A DNA stretch of 64,000 nucleotides, from the NCBI GenBank assembly GCA_039566865.1, contig CM076948.1:17433001-17497000 (forward strand). Reading direction: 5' to 3'. Of the stretch, positions 20,521-30,415 are shown one piece after another (position 1 is the stretch's first letter; each line of letters begins with the position of its first letter). Below the pieces are notes generated by a model. That model saw nothing but the letters and a program-made list of their open reading frames with translations, was not told the origin of the DNA and ran no database searches. The DNA is from Aurelia coerulea. Taxonomy: Eukaryota > Cnidaria > Scyphozoa > Semaeostomeae > Ulmaridae. The position numbers were made by a program, and so were the translations under genes.

Positions 20521-20934
20521 TTAAGTTTCATGTTATCGACAAACTGCAGTTAGGAAAAATACTTGGTAAATTGAAAACCTCGAAGGGAAGTGGTAACGAT
20601 GGTATTGCTAACTGCTTTCTGAAGATTGCACATCCAGTTATTTCGGAATCCTTTGACATATTCAATCTTTCGATTGCTACTGGCTTTTTTCCAGATAGCT
20701 GGAAAATTGCCAGAGTAGCTTCCATTTTTAAAAGCGGTTAACTTCACGACTGATCTAGCTACCGACCTATATCAGTGCTCCCTGCTTTGGCCAGGGTCTT
20801 TGGAAAGCCTATCTATCTATAACCAACTGTACGATTACTTGGACAGAAACAAACTTTTGTTTTCAAACCAGTTTGGCTTTAGAGCTCTTCGTTCTGTTGT
20901 CACTTACTGGTATGTGAACATGGACAATGGTAGT

Positions 20935-21192
20935 ATAGAAATATGATAATGATGATAGAAATATAGCAAAAGCTGAGTTAGGACCTTATCTGAAAAATTT
21001 ATGTCCAAGTATTATGTTGTATTACATCGAAGACTCCAGTGAGAAGATCTCGTGGTTGAGCATCAAAAGAAGGGCAAAGCAACAAGAAGTGTTCTGCACC
21101 TTCAATGCCATCATTCGAAGGGCACATTGGGTTTACAGTGCCCCCAAAATTGTGTTTGAATTTGAGGAAGTTTAATTTGCTTAGACCGACTC
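20935..21192 (-). pseudogene. LINE Z, 3' part (disrupted by the Penelope-like element)
   Basis: Reads TQLRVGLSKLNFLKFKHNF then CPSNDGIEGAEHFLLLCPSF, the C-terminal CCHC-like region of a LINE, and decays near 20940 (VLTQLLLYF). Its missing upstream part is at 29946-30208, ending IGLTFLTQL. The two halves join exactly over the 12-bp duplication. Confidence 0.8.
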
Positions 21193-21204
21193 TAAGTTGA
21201 GTAA
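21193..21204. repeat. Target-site duplication TAAGTTGAGTAA, left
   Basis: Identical to 29934-29945. It lies inside the TQL codons of LINE Z and marks the left edge of the Penelope-like element. Confidence 0.85.
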
Positions 21205-21255
21205 CAAGTAAATAAAGTAAAGTATAACCACTTTGATGCAAATTGAAATAAGCAC

Positions 21256-21282
21256 GACGTTTCGAGCATAGCCCGTTATCAA
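21256..21282 (-). ncRNA. Hammerhead-like ribozyme motif, copy 2
   Basis: Minus strand, in the 3' terminal repeat: TTGATAA, stem CGGGC-TAT-GCTCG, AAACGTC. Identical to the copy at 29803-29829 on the other strand. Confidence 0.55.
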
Positions 21283-21509
21283 GCAAAGAAATATTAGTAG
21301 AACCGACACTAATCAAGCTAAAAGAACGGCAGATTCGAAGGATAAGAATAGTAATCAAGGGAATCGATGTGACGTAAAGATGACTGAGAATAAGAAAGAG
21401 ATGTAGAAATAAAATTGTGATAAATAGAATGTTATTGGAGATATGCAATTGCTTGTTGAGTCCTGAAGGATACAATGTTCCAAGTTTAAAAATGATCCGT
21501 TTCTCCAAT

Positions 21510-22456
21510 GTTTTTCTTTTAGTGGTTTCTGTAGATGCATATAGGAGGCCAAGAATTGACATATCATCTCTAGCATGGTTTAGTAGGTTGAAATGGTGTG
21601 AAATGTTGCTGTGCGGATCTTTTTCATGCTGTTCTTCTAAATGTGTCTTGTTTCTAACATTTCTCAAATGTTCGCCAAATCTGTTGTTGATTTGTCTTGA
21701 CGTCTCTCCAATATACAGAATGTTGCATTTGGTGCAGGTAATGCAATAAACGACGGATGACGAGGAACACGTGAATGTAGATCGGATGGTGAAATTTCTG
21801 TTTCCATTAGTGATAGCTGTAGAGCTGTTGATGTGTGTGCATGTTTGGCAAAGATGGTGGTTACATGGAAAGGTACCTGGTGGGTCGTTGGTCTTGATGT
21901 TTGTGCGGACAAGTGTGTCTCTGATGTTCTTATCTCTTCGGAACGCCATAAGAGGAGGTGATTCAAATATATCCTTGGTATGAGAGTCATCTTGCAATAT
22001 GCGGAAGTTGTTGTAGATGATGTTTTTGATCCTGTTATTGAGTGGATGGTAGGCGAGAGTGAAAGGAATGCGGCTATTGGTTTGGCTTCTGTCAACAGGC
22101 AGTAAGGCATCGTCTTGTGATAGTCGTTTAACTCTCTCAAGGGCTGAATTAGTTACTGTTTCTGGATAGTTGTTCTGGTGGAAGGAAGAGGCCATTTCCT
22201 TTGCTGTGGAATGGAAATCCTCTTCGTGGGTGCAAATGCGGCGGAGACGGCGTAGCTGAGAATAAGGGATTGAATCTTTGCATTTTTTGGGGTGTGAAGA
22301 ACCATAATCGAGGAAGCTGTGTGCATCGGTTTCTTTGTAATAAATTGTGGTTGAAATTGTGTCATCTGTAATTGTGAGCAAGATGTCCAGGAAAGGCAGG
22401 CTTTGTTCGGTGATATTGTGGGCAAACTGTAGAGCTGGGTGGAAATTGTTGTGTAA
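21510..22456 (-). pseudogene. Penelope protein C-terminus: RT thumb and GIY-YIG endonuclease
   Basis: Starts NNFHPALQFAHNITEQSLPF, the end of the RT core, then FLDYGSSHPKKCKDSIPYSQ. A cysteine cluster follows (PCNHHLCQTC, TCSSSSVVYCITCTKC). The nuclease is modified GIY-YIG, with LYIGETS, R-GEHL about 10 residues on, and a conserved glutamate in LEKR. This domain nicks target DNA in Penelope elements. The raw open frame continues through the terminal repeat and the target duplication into LINE Z, to 20999; that part is a chance fusion. Confidence 0.8.
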
Positions 22457-22759
22457 TCGATGTATGTATGTATGTATGTATCATTTTGCCACAATATTTA
22501 CAATTATTTACAAGTTATATAATATAAAAATAGATACAATACAATAAATAATGTTAAAAACGTAAAGGAAAAACACCCCTAATTACAGTGGCAGGGATAG
22601 CATTAAAAGGTCAAGATGACCTTAATTCCGTAATGGTCCCCTTAGCGGTGCTGGTACAACGAAAAACGTAAAAAAAAAATATACTAAACTGTAGTTTGTT
22701 TTCGGTATAAAACATGGTTTATAATACCATACCATGATCGGGAGAGATGATGACAAGTC

Positions 22760-23446
22760 TTAATAGAAGACATATATGTCATCTTCCTCTTTTTGTATGT
22801 TTTGGAAAAAATTCTCTTTGATCTTATGTTTGAATGTGTCGATATTGTTTGTTGATTTAATCTCTGATGAAAGACTATTCCATGTTTTGGGCCCTAGATA
22901 AGATAGACATTTTTGTCCAGCAGTAGTTTTGCGAAATGGAATATCCAATTTGAACTTGGACCTTCGTGTTGTTCGGCCCTGGTTGACTGGACGGAATATC
23001 TCAGCACTGTATGCTGGGGCAGTTTCTCTGAAAAACTTCATTATGTTGACACAGACACATTGATCCATCCTGTTCTTTGTAGGGAGCCAATCTATAGACT
23101 TGAATTCTTTGACCCCAATATGTGCTGTGCTTTTTAAATCGAGGTAAAAACGAATGCATTTGTTTTGTGCCGTCTGAATTTTTTTGGACAGCCTCTTATT
23201 CAACCCTGGATACCAAGAAGTGCATGCTTAATCAAAATGAGGTTGAATAAGAGCATTTAAAAGCAACCTGCGAAGGGATTTATCCAGGAAGTTTTGTTTC
23301 CTGTATAGGAATTTTAGCTTGCCATTTACTTTTCCAAGCATCTTAGTCGCCATCGACTCCCCAGAGAGATTTTCATCTAGGACACATCCCAGATATGTGA
23401 CTGTTGAATGTTGTTTAATCCTTATGTCACCTCTCCTAATGTCCAA
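22760..23446 (-). pseudogene. LINE-1 RT thumb and C-terminal domain
   Basis: One frame with a TAA at 23228-23230: DIRRGDIRIKQHSTVTYLGC, KMLGKVNGKLKFLYR and LIQPHFD, stop, then NKRLSKKIQTAQNKCIRF, WLPTKNRMDQCVCVNIMKFF and YLGPKTWNSLSSEI, with its natural stop at 22760. In LINE-2 the stop position reads FDFSCGAW, so the TAA is a nonsense mutation. Confidence 0.8.
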
Positions 23447-24590
23447 CTTTTCAAGTTCTTGCTTTTTTTTCTTTTTTTGTCCAAAGAGAATGGATTTGGT
23501 TTTGACCTCTCCAGAGTGAATGCTTAGTTTGTTTTCTACAAACCAATCACAGAGGGAATTGAAATTTCTATTTAAATTGCTCTCTATTAGTTCAATGTTT
23601 TTGTCTCTAACAATTAATCAAGAATCGTCTGCATACAGAAGCAGGTCGCAGTCGATCGCTCGTGACATGTCATTCACGTAAAGAAGGAATATGACTGGGC
23701 CAAGAATTGACCCCTGAGGGACCCCACATGACAGACTACCATGATTCGAGTATTCCTTGCCAATATTGACGGCAAAAGAACGGTCCTGAAGGTAAGATTT
23801 AAACCACAAAATGGAAGATTTGCTAAAGCCAAGGCATGCCATTTTATCCAGAAAGATGTTATGGTCAATTGTATCAAATGCTTTTTGAAGGTCAATTAAG
23901 ATCATGCCTGTAAACATTCCAGTTTCAAATCCTTGAAGGATCTTATCACTCAAGTAACATAAGCAGGTATCTGTTGAGTGATGAGCACGAAAGCCAGATT
24001 GGTATCTGTACAATATTTTCTTATCATCAAGGTACTTTTGTACTTGACCATGAATTATTTTTTCAATAATTGTAGAGAGTTGAGGAAGCAAAGAAATTTG
24101 ACGATAGTTTTTGGGATCATCTTTCGATCCTTTTTTGAAAAGTGGTTTTAGTTTTGCTTGTTTGCAACCATCAGGAAACTTAGATTGTAAGATTGAGAGA
24201 TTACATAGTTCGGTTATCGGCTCGGCTAAGGCGGATGCACCATCTTTGAGGAATTTCCCTGCTATATTATCCAAACCTGTCGCTTTTGAGGGGTTTATCT
24301 CTTCTAAGAGTTTGCGGACATTTTCCGAGGATGTGGGAAGCAATGAAAATGGTTCAGAAAGCTTCATGTGCTGGTAATACTTTCGCACATTGTCTAGTTT
24401 ATGTGGGGATGGGTTAAGTTTCTTCACTAAATTTGAAGCCAGATTTGAGAAAAAGTCCTTAAAAATTTCGGCATTTGTTTTATCGTCAAAAGATGGTTTG
24501 CCTTTATCATTTAGACTAATTTTAGGGGGTGAGTTGTTTCCTGATGACAATCCGAGAGATTTTAGACACTTCCATAAATCTTTCGGTTTT
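23447..24590 (-). pseudogene. LINE-1 reverse transcriptase
   Basis: RT motifs are complete: YRQISLLPQLSTIIEKII, YQSGFRAHHSTDTCL, ILIDLQKAFDTIDH, CGVPQGSILGPVIFLLYVND and LLLYADDS. Directly after YADDS is a TGA (23618-23620), where LINE-2 has YADDSCL. A frameshift near 24600 separates this frame from the upstream linker. Confidence 0.85.
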
Positions 24591-24980
24591 CCTGTTCTCG
24601 TTTAGTTTTCCAACAATACAGGATTTTTTCTTCTTTTTAATCAAGAATTGGACGTGATTGCGAGCTCTCTTGAAATTTACATGATCAATGTGAATTTTAG
24701 ATGACCTAAATTTTGTCAGTAATTTGTCGCGAATTCTAATCCCTTCGAGGACTTCCTGGTCCATCCACTCCTGTGAGTTTTTTCTGATACGAATCTCCTT
24801 CACGGGGGCAATTTCATCAATGATACTTGTGACAAGTTCAACAAAATGGGAATAGGCAACATTAATATTATCAAAATCAAGGTATTTTGGAAATGTGATT
24901 TGGCTTAGTTTATCAAGAAAGAGCTGTTTTGTGTAATTCTTTAATGTACGGATCTTGATTAATGTACGGATCTTGTATGA
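24522..24980 (-). pseudogene. LINE-1 linker between endonuclease and RT
   Basis: Open in its own frame from about 24980: YTKQLFLDKLSQITFPKYLD, EIAPVKEIRIRKNSQEW, FKRARNHVQFLIKKKKK. An 18-bp tandem duplication (GTACGGATCTTG, at 24941-24976) sits at the upstream frame change. Confidence 0.7.
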
Positions 24981-25963
24981 TCATGTATTTTGGTGCGGGT
25001 TGTCTTTCTTGTGCAATAAATCAGTTGATGATCGGACAGACCCAAATCAAGAACCCCTTGTTGAGAAATTTTAGTAAATGAGTTTGTGAGTATGTGGTCA
25101 AGGAGGGAGGTCAATCTATCAGTGGCACGAGTAGGTGTTTTAATTATTTGCTTCAATCTATGGAGGGAGCAAAACTCTTTATATCTTTTAATTCCGTTTG
25201 ATATATCATTGTTCAAGTTGATGTTTAGATCTCCAAGAATGTAAACCTCTTGGTTGTCAAAGTTATTTGTTTTGGAAATAGCCAGTGTTAGTTTATCTAA
25301 AAAACCAGTTGTTGTTGGAGGCCTGTAAAGGATTCCAACGAGAATTGGTTTTGATTTTGGTAGCTGGATATCAAAAAATATATTCTCAATGTCTGTTGAA
25401 AAATTTTCTCTTGGATTGAATACTAAATCTGTCCTTATGTAGCAAGCTACTCCTCCGCCATGTCTATTTCTGTCACATCTTTTTATCTCATACCCATCAA
25501 TGCTTACTTCACCATCCAGGACAGAATTATCTAGCTTAGTTTCTGAAATCCCAATGACTGCTGCATTGGTCTTATGGGCAATCAGACGAAGTTCGTCAAT
25601 TTTGGATAACAGGCTATTTATGTTTAAATGGAGAAAATGTAAACCTCTTTGCCTAAAATTTGCCCATATATCTGTGTCTGTTAAATGTTCCTCAATATTT
25701 ACATCCAAATTAGGGGTATTCAATTCTTCAGAGGGGTTTTCTGTAAAGGAGACTTCCGCAAAGGGCAGTTGATCTAAATAATTTTCCCCTAATCTACGTT
25801 TACAAGATAGACAAATATATGTTACTTCACTTTTAGGAACCCTAGAGTATATATCATAGTCTACATCTGAAATTTTATCAATTCTTGCAATGACTCGGGT
25901 GGAAGAGAAGTGGCACCAATGATTCATCCATGTATCTTTTGATGAGGCAAGGAAATTGTCCAT
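24959..25963 (-). pseudogene. LINE-1 endonuclease ORF
   Basis: The first 12 or so residues belong to the disrupted Penelope frame region. LINE sequence begins near 25920 (FSSTRVIARIDKISD) and runs through YSRVPKSEVTYICLSCKRRL into an endonuclease: LHLNINSL, IGISETKLD, GILYRPP, ILGDLN, LDHILTN and LSDHQLIY. It ends in a frameshift at the 18-bp duplication. Confidence 0.8.
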
Positions 25964-27339
25964 GGTAGGAATTCATGATCAGATGTTCTTGATATCCAAC
26001 AAAGAGGCATGCATAGCTGAGACCAAGTTTGCTACCCATTGCAACTCCGGATGTTTGCAGATAGAAGCCACCATTGAAGGAGAACGTATTTGTGGTAAGA
26101 ACGAGTTCGGCGAGGCGAAGAAGAGTGTTGGTTGGTGGATACTGTTTAGGGCGTTGCTCCAGGAAGAATTTCAATGCTATACATCCATCTGCATGTGGAA
26201 TGCATGTGTACAATGACTTGACATCCATAGTAAACAGGAACCGGTTTGGGCCATTGAATTTGAATCCTTTAAATAAGCGTAGGGCGTGTGATGTGTCCTC
26301 GACATAGGTTGGCAGTTGCTGGTGTAAAAATGCTATCAAGGTAGGAGAGGCGATTTGTGAGGTAGGGCAGGAGACAGCTGATACAATTGGGCGGCCAGGA
26401 TTATTGAGTTTATGGATCTTTAGGAGCATGTAAAATGCTGATGTTCGAGGATGTTGGAGGTAGAGCCTGTCTGCATTTGTGGGTACATTTTCAAGGTCCA
26501 TTTCTTCTTTGATTGCGTTGACGATTGTCTTGTTGAATGACTTGGTTACATTTTTCCGAAGATTTTCGTAGGATTGTGTTCGTAGCTGTGAATTTCCTTC
26601 TTCAATGTACAAGTCTTTCCTCCACACAACAATGCGTCCACTTTTGTCTGCATGTTTAATGACGATGTCATCCCTTGATTTCAGGTGTTTAAGCGCAGAC
26701 CATTCCTGTGGAGTTACATTAGACCTTTTGCATTTCGCTTTAAAATTAATTTGTGAGATCTTATATCTGCATTTGTCTATGTAGAGGTCGAGAGCTGAAT
26801 GTTTGCCAGGCTTGGGGGTCCAGGCTGATTTTTTGGGGAAATATTATCGATGGTGGTACTCTCAGCTGTTTCAACGCCGGAAGCTGTAGATTCTGTGGAT
26901 TCTTGCGATGGTTCTTCTGAGTCTTTGTTGTGAAAATGTGCCTTGGGGCGAAGGCGGCGGAAGAATGATTCTGTATCATGTTTCGCTTGAAATTCGTCCA
27001 CCTTTTGCTTCAGCGGAATGAATTTAAGTCCTTCGTTTAAAACATTCCTTTCTTGTTGCGTCAAAGGTAAAGCTTCTGGTATTGTTTGAACGATGTTCTT
27101 CACCTGATTATTGCTAGAAGTGAAATTTCTGTTAGGATAAAAAGTGTTTTGAAGTTCCTCAAATTTATGGTCCTTAGTTTCCTTTAGATTGTTGTATATG
27201 GTTTGATTAAGCTCATGTATCTTCTTGCGTATGGAAAGAAACATTTCATAATTATTACAAAAAAACTGAGGACGGTTAACTAAATTAGGTAACTTATCTG
27301 AATGATCCTTGATGATGTTTTAGTAATCATGAGGTGTGG
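25925..27339 (-). pseudogene. Penelope protein, middle: linker and reverse transcriptase
   Basis: From 27339: DHSDKLPNLVNRPQFFCNN, IRKKIHELNQTIYNNL, LTQQERNVLNEGLKFIPLKQ and FFRRLRPKAHF. After a frameshift near 26830 it reads SALKHLKSRDDIVIKHADKS and VVWRKDLYIEE, the start of the RT. Then come YMLLKIHK, NPGRPIVSAVSCPTSQIAS, MDVKSLYTCIPHADG (aspartate kept), GVAMGSKLGLSYACLFVGY and KRYMDES. The last motif is YxDD in active relatives, so one aspartate is lost. LINE-1 is inserted within a few codons of it. Confidence 0.8.
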
Positions 27340-27434
27340 AGCGTATGAATGTATGTATGTTTGTATGTATAATTTTGCCATCAAAAATAAATATACCTAT
27401 TTATAAAACAAAAGAAATCTAATTACAATATATA

Positions 27435-28024
27435 CCGGGTGCGCCAAAATAAACTATGCACGTTTGGCAGGCCACAATAAATCGTACTCAGGTCCGATTT
27501 TGAATATTTATGACTTAATCGTTAGCAGAAAGCCTGAAATAGATACTGGGATTTTTGCAAATTTTTCCGTTTTCAATTTCTAGAGCTAGAAGTGAGTTTC
27601 CTAAAATTTTAGTTTTCGAAAACATTGAAAACGACCAAAAAACGTCGATCAAATTCTAAAGATTTAACATGAATGAACAAAGAGAAAACGTTTTCAGGGG
27701 GATTACGAATTCTCGTACAACAGATTACAATTGGTCGATTTCTAAATCCCAAATCACCACGAACAAGTTCTCTCTTTGCCCATTCATGTCGATTCTTTGG
27801 AAAACTTGATCGATGCTTTTTGATCGTTTTCAGTGTTCTTCAAAAACTAAAATTTTAGGAAACTCACTTTTAGCTCTAAAAACTGAAAATGAAAGAAATT
27901 GCAAAAATCCTAGTATCTAATTCAGGCTTTCTGCTAATGATTAAGTCATAAATCTTCAAAATCGGACCTGTGTACGATTTATTGTGGCCTGCCGAACGTG
28001 CATAGTTTATTTTGGCGCACCCGG
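27435..28024. mobile_element. Mariner-like MITE, near-perfect 590-bp palindrome
   Basis: TA duplications (27433-27434, 28025-28026) enclose CCGGGTGCGCCAAAATAAAC and its complement. The arms are about 255 bases each and strongly similar, with a centre near 27690-27770. No coding capacity. The TA duplication and CCGGGTG ends point to Tc1/mariner. Confidence 0.8.
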
Positions 28025-28307
28025 TATAAATTCAAAATAATTGCAGGCAAAAACTACATATCTAATCTAATAATCTAATCTAAAAAACACCCCATGGTTA
28101 AAGATGGCAGGGATAGCATTAAAAGGTCAATGCGCCCTTGTTTCCATAATGGTCCCTCAAGGAGTGCTATTCAAAAGAAAAAAGAAAGAACATTTTTCGA
28201 GAAAAGAAATAGAAAGTTTTCATGGAAAATAGAATTTTGTCTAAACCGGAAATACTATCTTTGATTTAAATGACGAATAAGCATTGTTATTGGTTGTTTT
28301 TAGATTT

Positions 28308-28760
28308 CTAATAATATATGTAGGGACTATCATTAAGACTTTGGAGATTTTTAAAGAATTGGTCTTTGATCTTATGATTGAAACTGTTGATGTTTGTTGC
28401 AGATTTTAGTTCCGAGGGTAGGCTGTTCCATATTTTGGGTCCTAAATACGAGAGACCATTTTGTTCTGTGTTGCTTTTTCGGAATGGTTGAATTAGTTTG
28501 TTTTTAGATCTTCGAGTTACTCGGCTCTGGCCAACTGGTAAGGACATTTCCGACATATATGATGGGGCTGCATTATCAAAAAATTTGAAAACCTTTGCAG
28601 CAGTGCATTGCTCAAACCTTTCTTTAGTGGGGAGCCAGTTTACAGTTTTAAATTCGTCTACTCCTATATGTGCTCTGTTACTCAGATTCAAACAGAATCT
28701 GATACATCTTTTTTTAGCCGTCTGAATTTTTTTGGTTAATCGTCTATTCAACATTGGAAG
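28308..28760 (-). pseudogene. LINE-2 C-terminal domain
   Basis: LNRRLTKKIQTAKKRCIRF, WLPTKERFEQCTAAKVFKFF and YLGPKIWNSLPSELKSATN, with its natural stop. The frame is intact here, and continuous with QPHFDFSCGAW just upstream. Confidence 0.8.
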
Positions 28761-28859
28761 CCAAGCACCGCATGAAAAGTCAAAGTGGGGTTGAATTAGT
28801 GCATTTGCCAGTAATCATCGAAGGGAAAAATCAAGAAAATTTTGCTTTCTGTAAAGGAA

Positions 28860-29421
28860 TCAGAGCCTGCCATTGATTTTACCAAGGGTCCTGGTAGCCA
28901 TTGACTCACCAGACAATCCCTCGTCCAGGACACAGCCCAGGTATGTGACTGACGTGTGTTTTTTGATCTTAATGTCACCTCTTCTGATGTCCTGTTTTTT
29001 ACTGCCGGTTCGTTTATTTTTTCTACCAAAAAGTATCGATTTTGTTTTGTCCTCCCCAAAATGAATGCTTAGTTTATTATCAACAAACAAATCAGAAAGA
29101 GAATGAAAATTTCTGTTCAGCTGTTTTTCTATTTCATTGACGTCATTGTCTCCAAATACAAGACAGGAGTCGTCTGCATACAAGAGTAAGTCACATTCCA
29201 CTGCCTGTGACATATCATTTACATAAAAGAGAAAGATGAGTGGGCCTAGAATAGAGCCTTGTGGGACACCAAACGATAATTCTCCGGGCGATGAGGAGTC
29301 TTTGCCTATGTTTACGTAGAAAGTTCGTTTGGTTAGGTATGATCGAAACCAGAATACGACTGAGTCAGCAAAGCCAAGATATTTCATTTTTTCGAGGAAA
29401 ATTTCATGGTCAATTGAGGTT
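28860..29421 (-). pseudogene. LINE-2 reverse transcriptase, C-terminal half
   Basis: DHEIFLEKMKYLGFADSVVF, FGVPQGSILGPLIFLFYVND and LLLYADDSCLVFGDND (catalytic pair intact), then the thumb to GKINGRL and a stop near 28860. Short spacing defects separate it from the C-terminal domain. Confidence 0.8.
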
Positions 29422-29640
29422 TCGTGAACAGGAGTTTAAATGTTTCTGGATGGTGTTTGAATGAGACGATGAGCGAAATTTGATCCTGAATCCGTTTGGT
29501 ATGATTTTTGATCGCAAACATCTACCAAGAAAATGGACATGGCTTGTGAATCTCGTTTTCTTAAACGTTGAAGTAGAGAGTTCATACGATGCATGGATGA
29601 TGTCTTGAGAGAAATGTTGAGAAATGTTATGTTGATTTAC
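29422..29640 (-). pseudogene. Penelope protein, N-terminal part
   Basis: Reads TFKKTRFTSHVHFLGRCLRS, IIPNGFRIKF and NTIQKHLNSCSRNL up to LINE-2. IPNGF and the basic composition fit the start of Penelope proteins. No clear start codon is visible. Confidence 0.6.
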
Positions 29641-29885
29641 ATATCTCCAATACCATTCTATTTATCACAATTCTATTCCTACATCTCTTTCTTATTCTCA
29701 GTCCTCTTTACGCCAGATCGATTCCCTTGATTACTATTCTTATCCTTTGAATCTGCCGTTCTTTTAGCTTGAATAGTGTCGGTTCTACTAATATTTCTTT
29801 GCTTGATAACGGGCTATGCTCGAAACGTCGTGCTTATTTCAATTCGCATCAAAGTGCTTATATAGTACTTTCTTTACTTGTTTAT
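29637..29885 (+). repeat. Penelope terminal repeat, inverted copy at the 5' end
   Basis: About 93 percent similar by eye to the complement of 21205-21450. The element thus has terminal repeats in opposite orientation. Some 48 further bases (29886-29933) precede the target duplication. Confidence 0.8.
29803..29829 (+). ncRNA. Hammerhead-like ribozyme motif, copy 3
   Basis: Plus strand, in the inverted terminal repeat: TTGATAA, stem CGGGC-TAT-GCTCG, AAACGTC. Antisense to the Penelope protein. Confidence 0.55.
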
Positions 29886-29933
29886 CATTGTACAATTGCA
29901 CTACACGCAACAAGAAGATATTTTGGATCAATG

Positions 29934-29945
29934 TAAGTTGAGTAA
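29934..29945. repeat. Target-site duplication TAAGTTGAGTAA, right
   Basis: Identical to 21193-21204. Confidence 0.85.
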
Positions 29946-30208
29946 GAAAAGTTAAACCTATCGGGTCATGAATTCTGCAGACAGAGTTTGCAGGGGGGCG
30001 GATGATTGACAAAATATTTTTCTTAAAAACAGCGACATATGGTGCAAGTATAAGTTCTGGTTCAATATCGTTTCATTCAGCTAAGCAGTGAGGATAAAAA
30101 CTAGATTTGAATTTTTCTGTCCTTGCCATTAGTTGCTCCATGACATCTTGATTGCGAAGAGAGTAATGGGACTGATAGATTAAGGATTGGAGCCAGTTTA
30201 ATATTCTG
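29946..30208 (-). pseudogene. LINE Z, upstream part
   Basis: Reads HYSLRNQDVMEQLMARTEKF, SSFYPHCLAE, NDIEPELILAPYVAVFKKNI and SVCRIHDPIGLTFLTQL, the C-terminal region of a LINE. One stop is present (AE-stop-ND). The protein continues at 21192. Confidence 0.75.
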
Positions 30209-30212
30209 TTAA

Positions 30213-30367
30213 AGGGAATCTAAGCATATACAAGCCCTTGATTAAAATAGCTACGCGAAGACAATAGGCTATCACACGTGCCGCACGATATTTGGGTAAC
30301 TGATCTACGTCAGCAGGAAATACTGACATCTGATAGGCTAGAATTGGACTGTATGCTTACATTCCGT
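30213..30367. mobile_element. Small TTAA-flanked MITE
   Basis: TTAA at 30209-30212 and 30368-30371. Inverted ends AGGGAATCTAAGCATA and ACGGAATGTAAGCATA. 155 bases, non-coding. Confidence 0.6.
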
Positions 30368-30415
30368 TTAATATCGAGGTGGTAGGCTAGGCTAAACGAA
30401 TGAGGCGCGTGTACT

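Larger units (their letters stand above)
20045..20945 (+). pseudogene. CR1/Jockey-type LINE fragment (plus strand), split by a Penelope fragment
   Basis: AESMNNSFCNIGE (20095-20150), then, after a Penelope 3' fragment, LGKLKTSKGSGNDGIANCFL, FFPDSWKIARVASIFKSG, SSYRPISVLPALARVF, LDRNKLLFSNQFGFRALRS and WYVNMDNG. These are the RT fingers region with NYRP-type motif. A short deletion is visible between SVVT and WYVNM. No catalytic part remains. Confidence 0.7.
22457..25924 (-). mobile_element. LINE-1, CR1/L2-superfamily LINE nested in the Penelope-like element
   Basis: On the minus strand: a short leader with a CLSCKRR motif, endonuclease, RT, C-terminal domain, a 220-base UTR and an ATAC repeat tail (22457-22480). 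It interrupts the Penelope protein between the RT YMDE motif and NNFHPAL; about 15 residues of Penelope appear lost at the junction. LINE-2 (27340-29421) is a second copy of the same family. Confidence 0.85.
27340..29421 (-). mobile_element. LINE-2, same family as LINE-1, 5'-truncated, nested in the Penelope-like element
   Basis: It starts inside the RT (SIDHEIFLEKMKYLG), keeps the whole C-terminus, and ends in a UTR with an ATAC-type tail at 27340-27365. ACCTCA at both sides is its short target duplication: joining the flanks restores the Penelope reading NSCSRNL-MIT. Its 3' UTR is interrupted by a mariner-like MITE (27435-28024). Confidence 0.85.
21205..29933 (-). mobile_element. Penelope-like element with inverted terminal repeats, carrying two nested LINEs
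   Basis: Both edges are fixed by a perfect 12-bp target duplication. In minus-strand order: an inverted terminal repeat (29885-29637), protein start (29640-29422), LINE-2 (29421-27340), protein continued through the RT (27339-25925), LINE-1 (25924-22457), RT thumb and GIY-YIG endonuclease (22456-21510), and the 3' terminal repeat (21450-21205). Without the guests it is about 3.2 kb, normal for the group. The protein has several frameshifts and the RT motif reads YMDE. Confidence 0.85.

Noticed and set aside
20999..21500. Long open frame joining the Penelope nuclease to LINE Z (end of the 460-residue frame)
   Set aside because: It crosses the ribozyme motif and the 12-bp target duplication; a chance read-through of two elements.
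21205..29933. LTR retrotransposon or provirus
   Set aside because: Terminal repeats are inverted, no gag, protease, integrase or primer-binding site is seen, and the protein has Penelope RT and GIY-YIG motifs.
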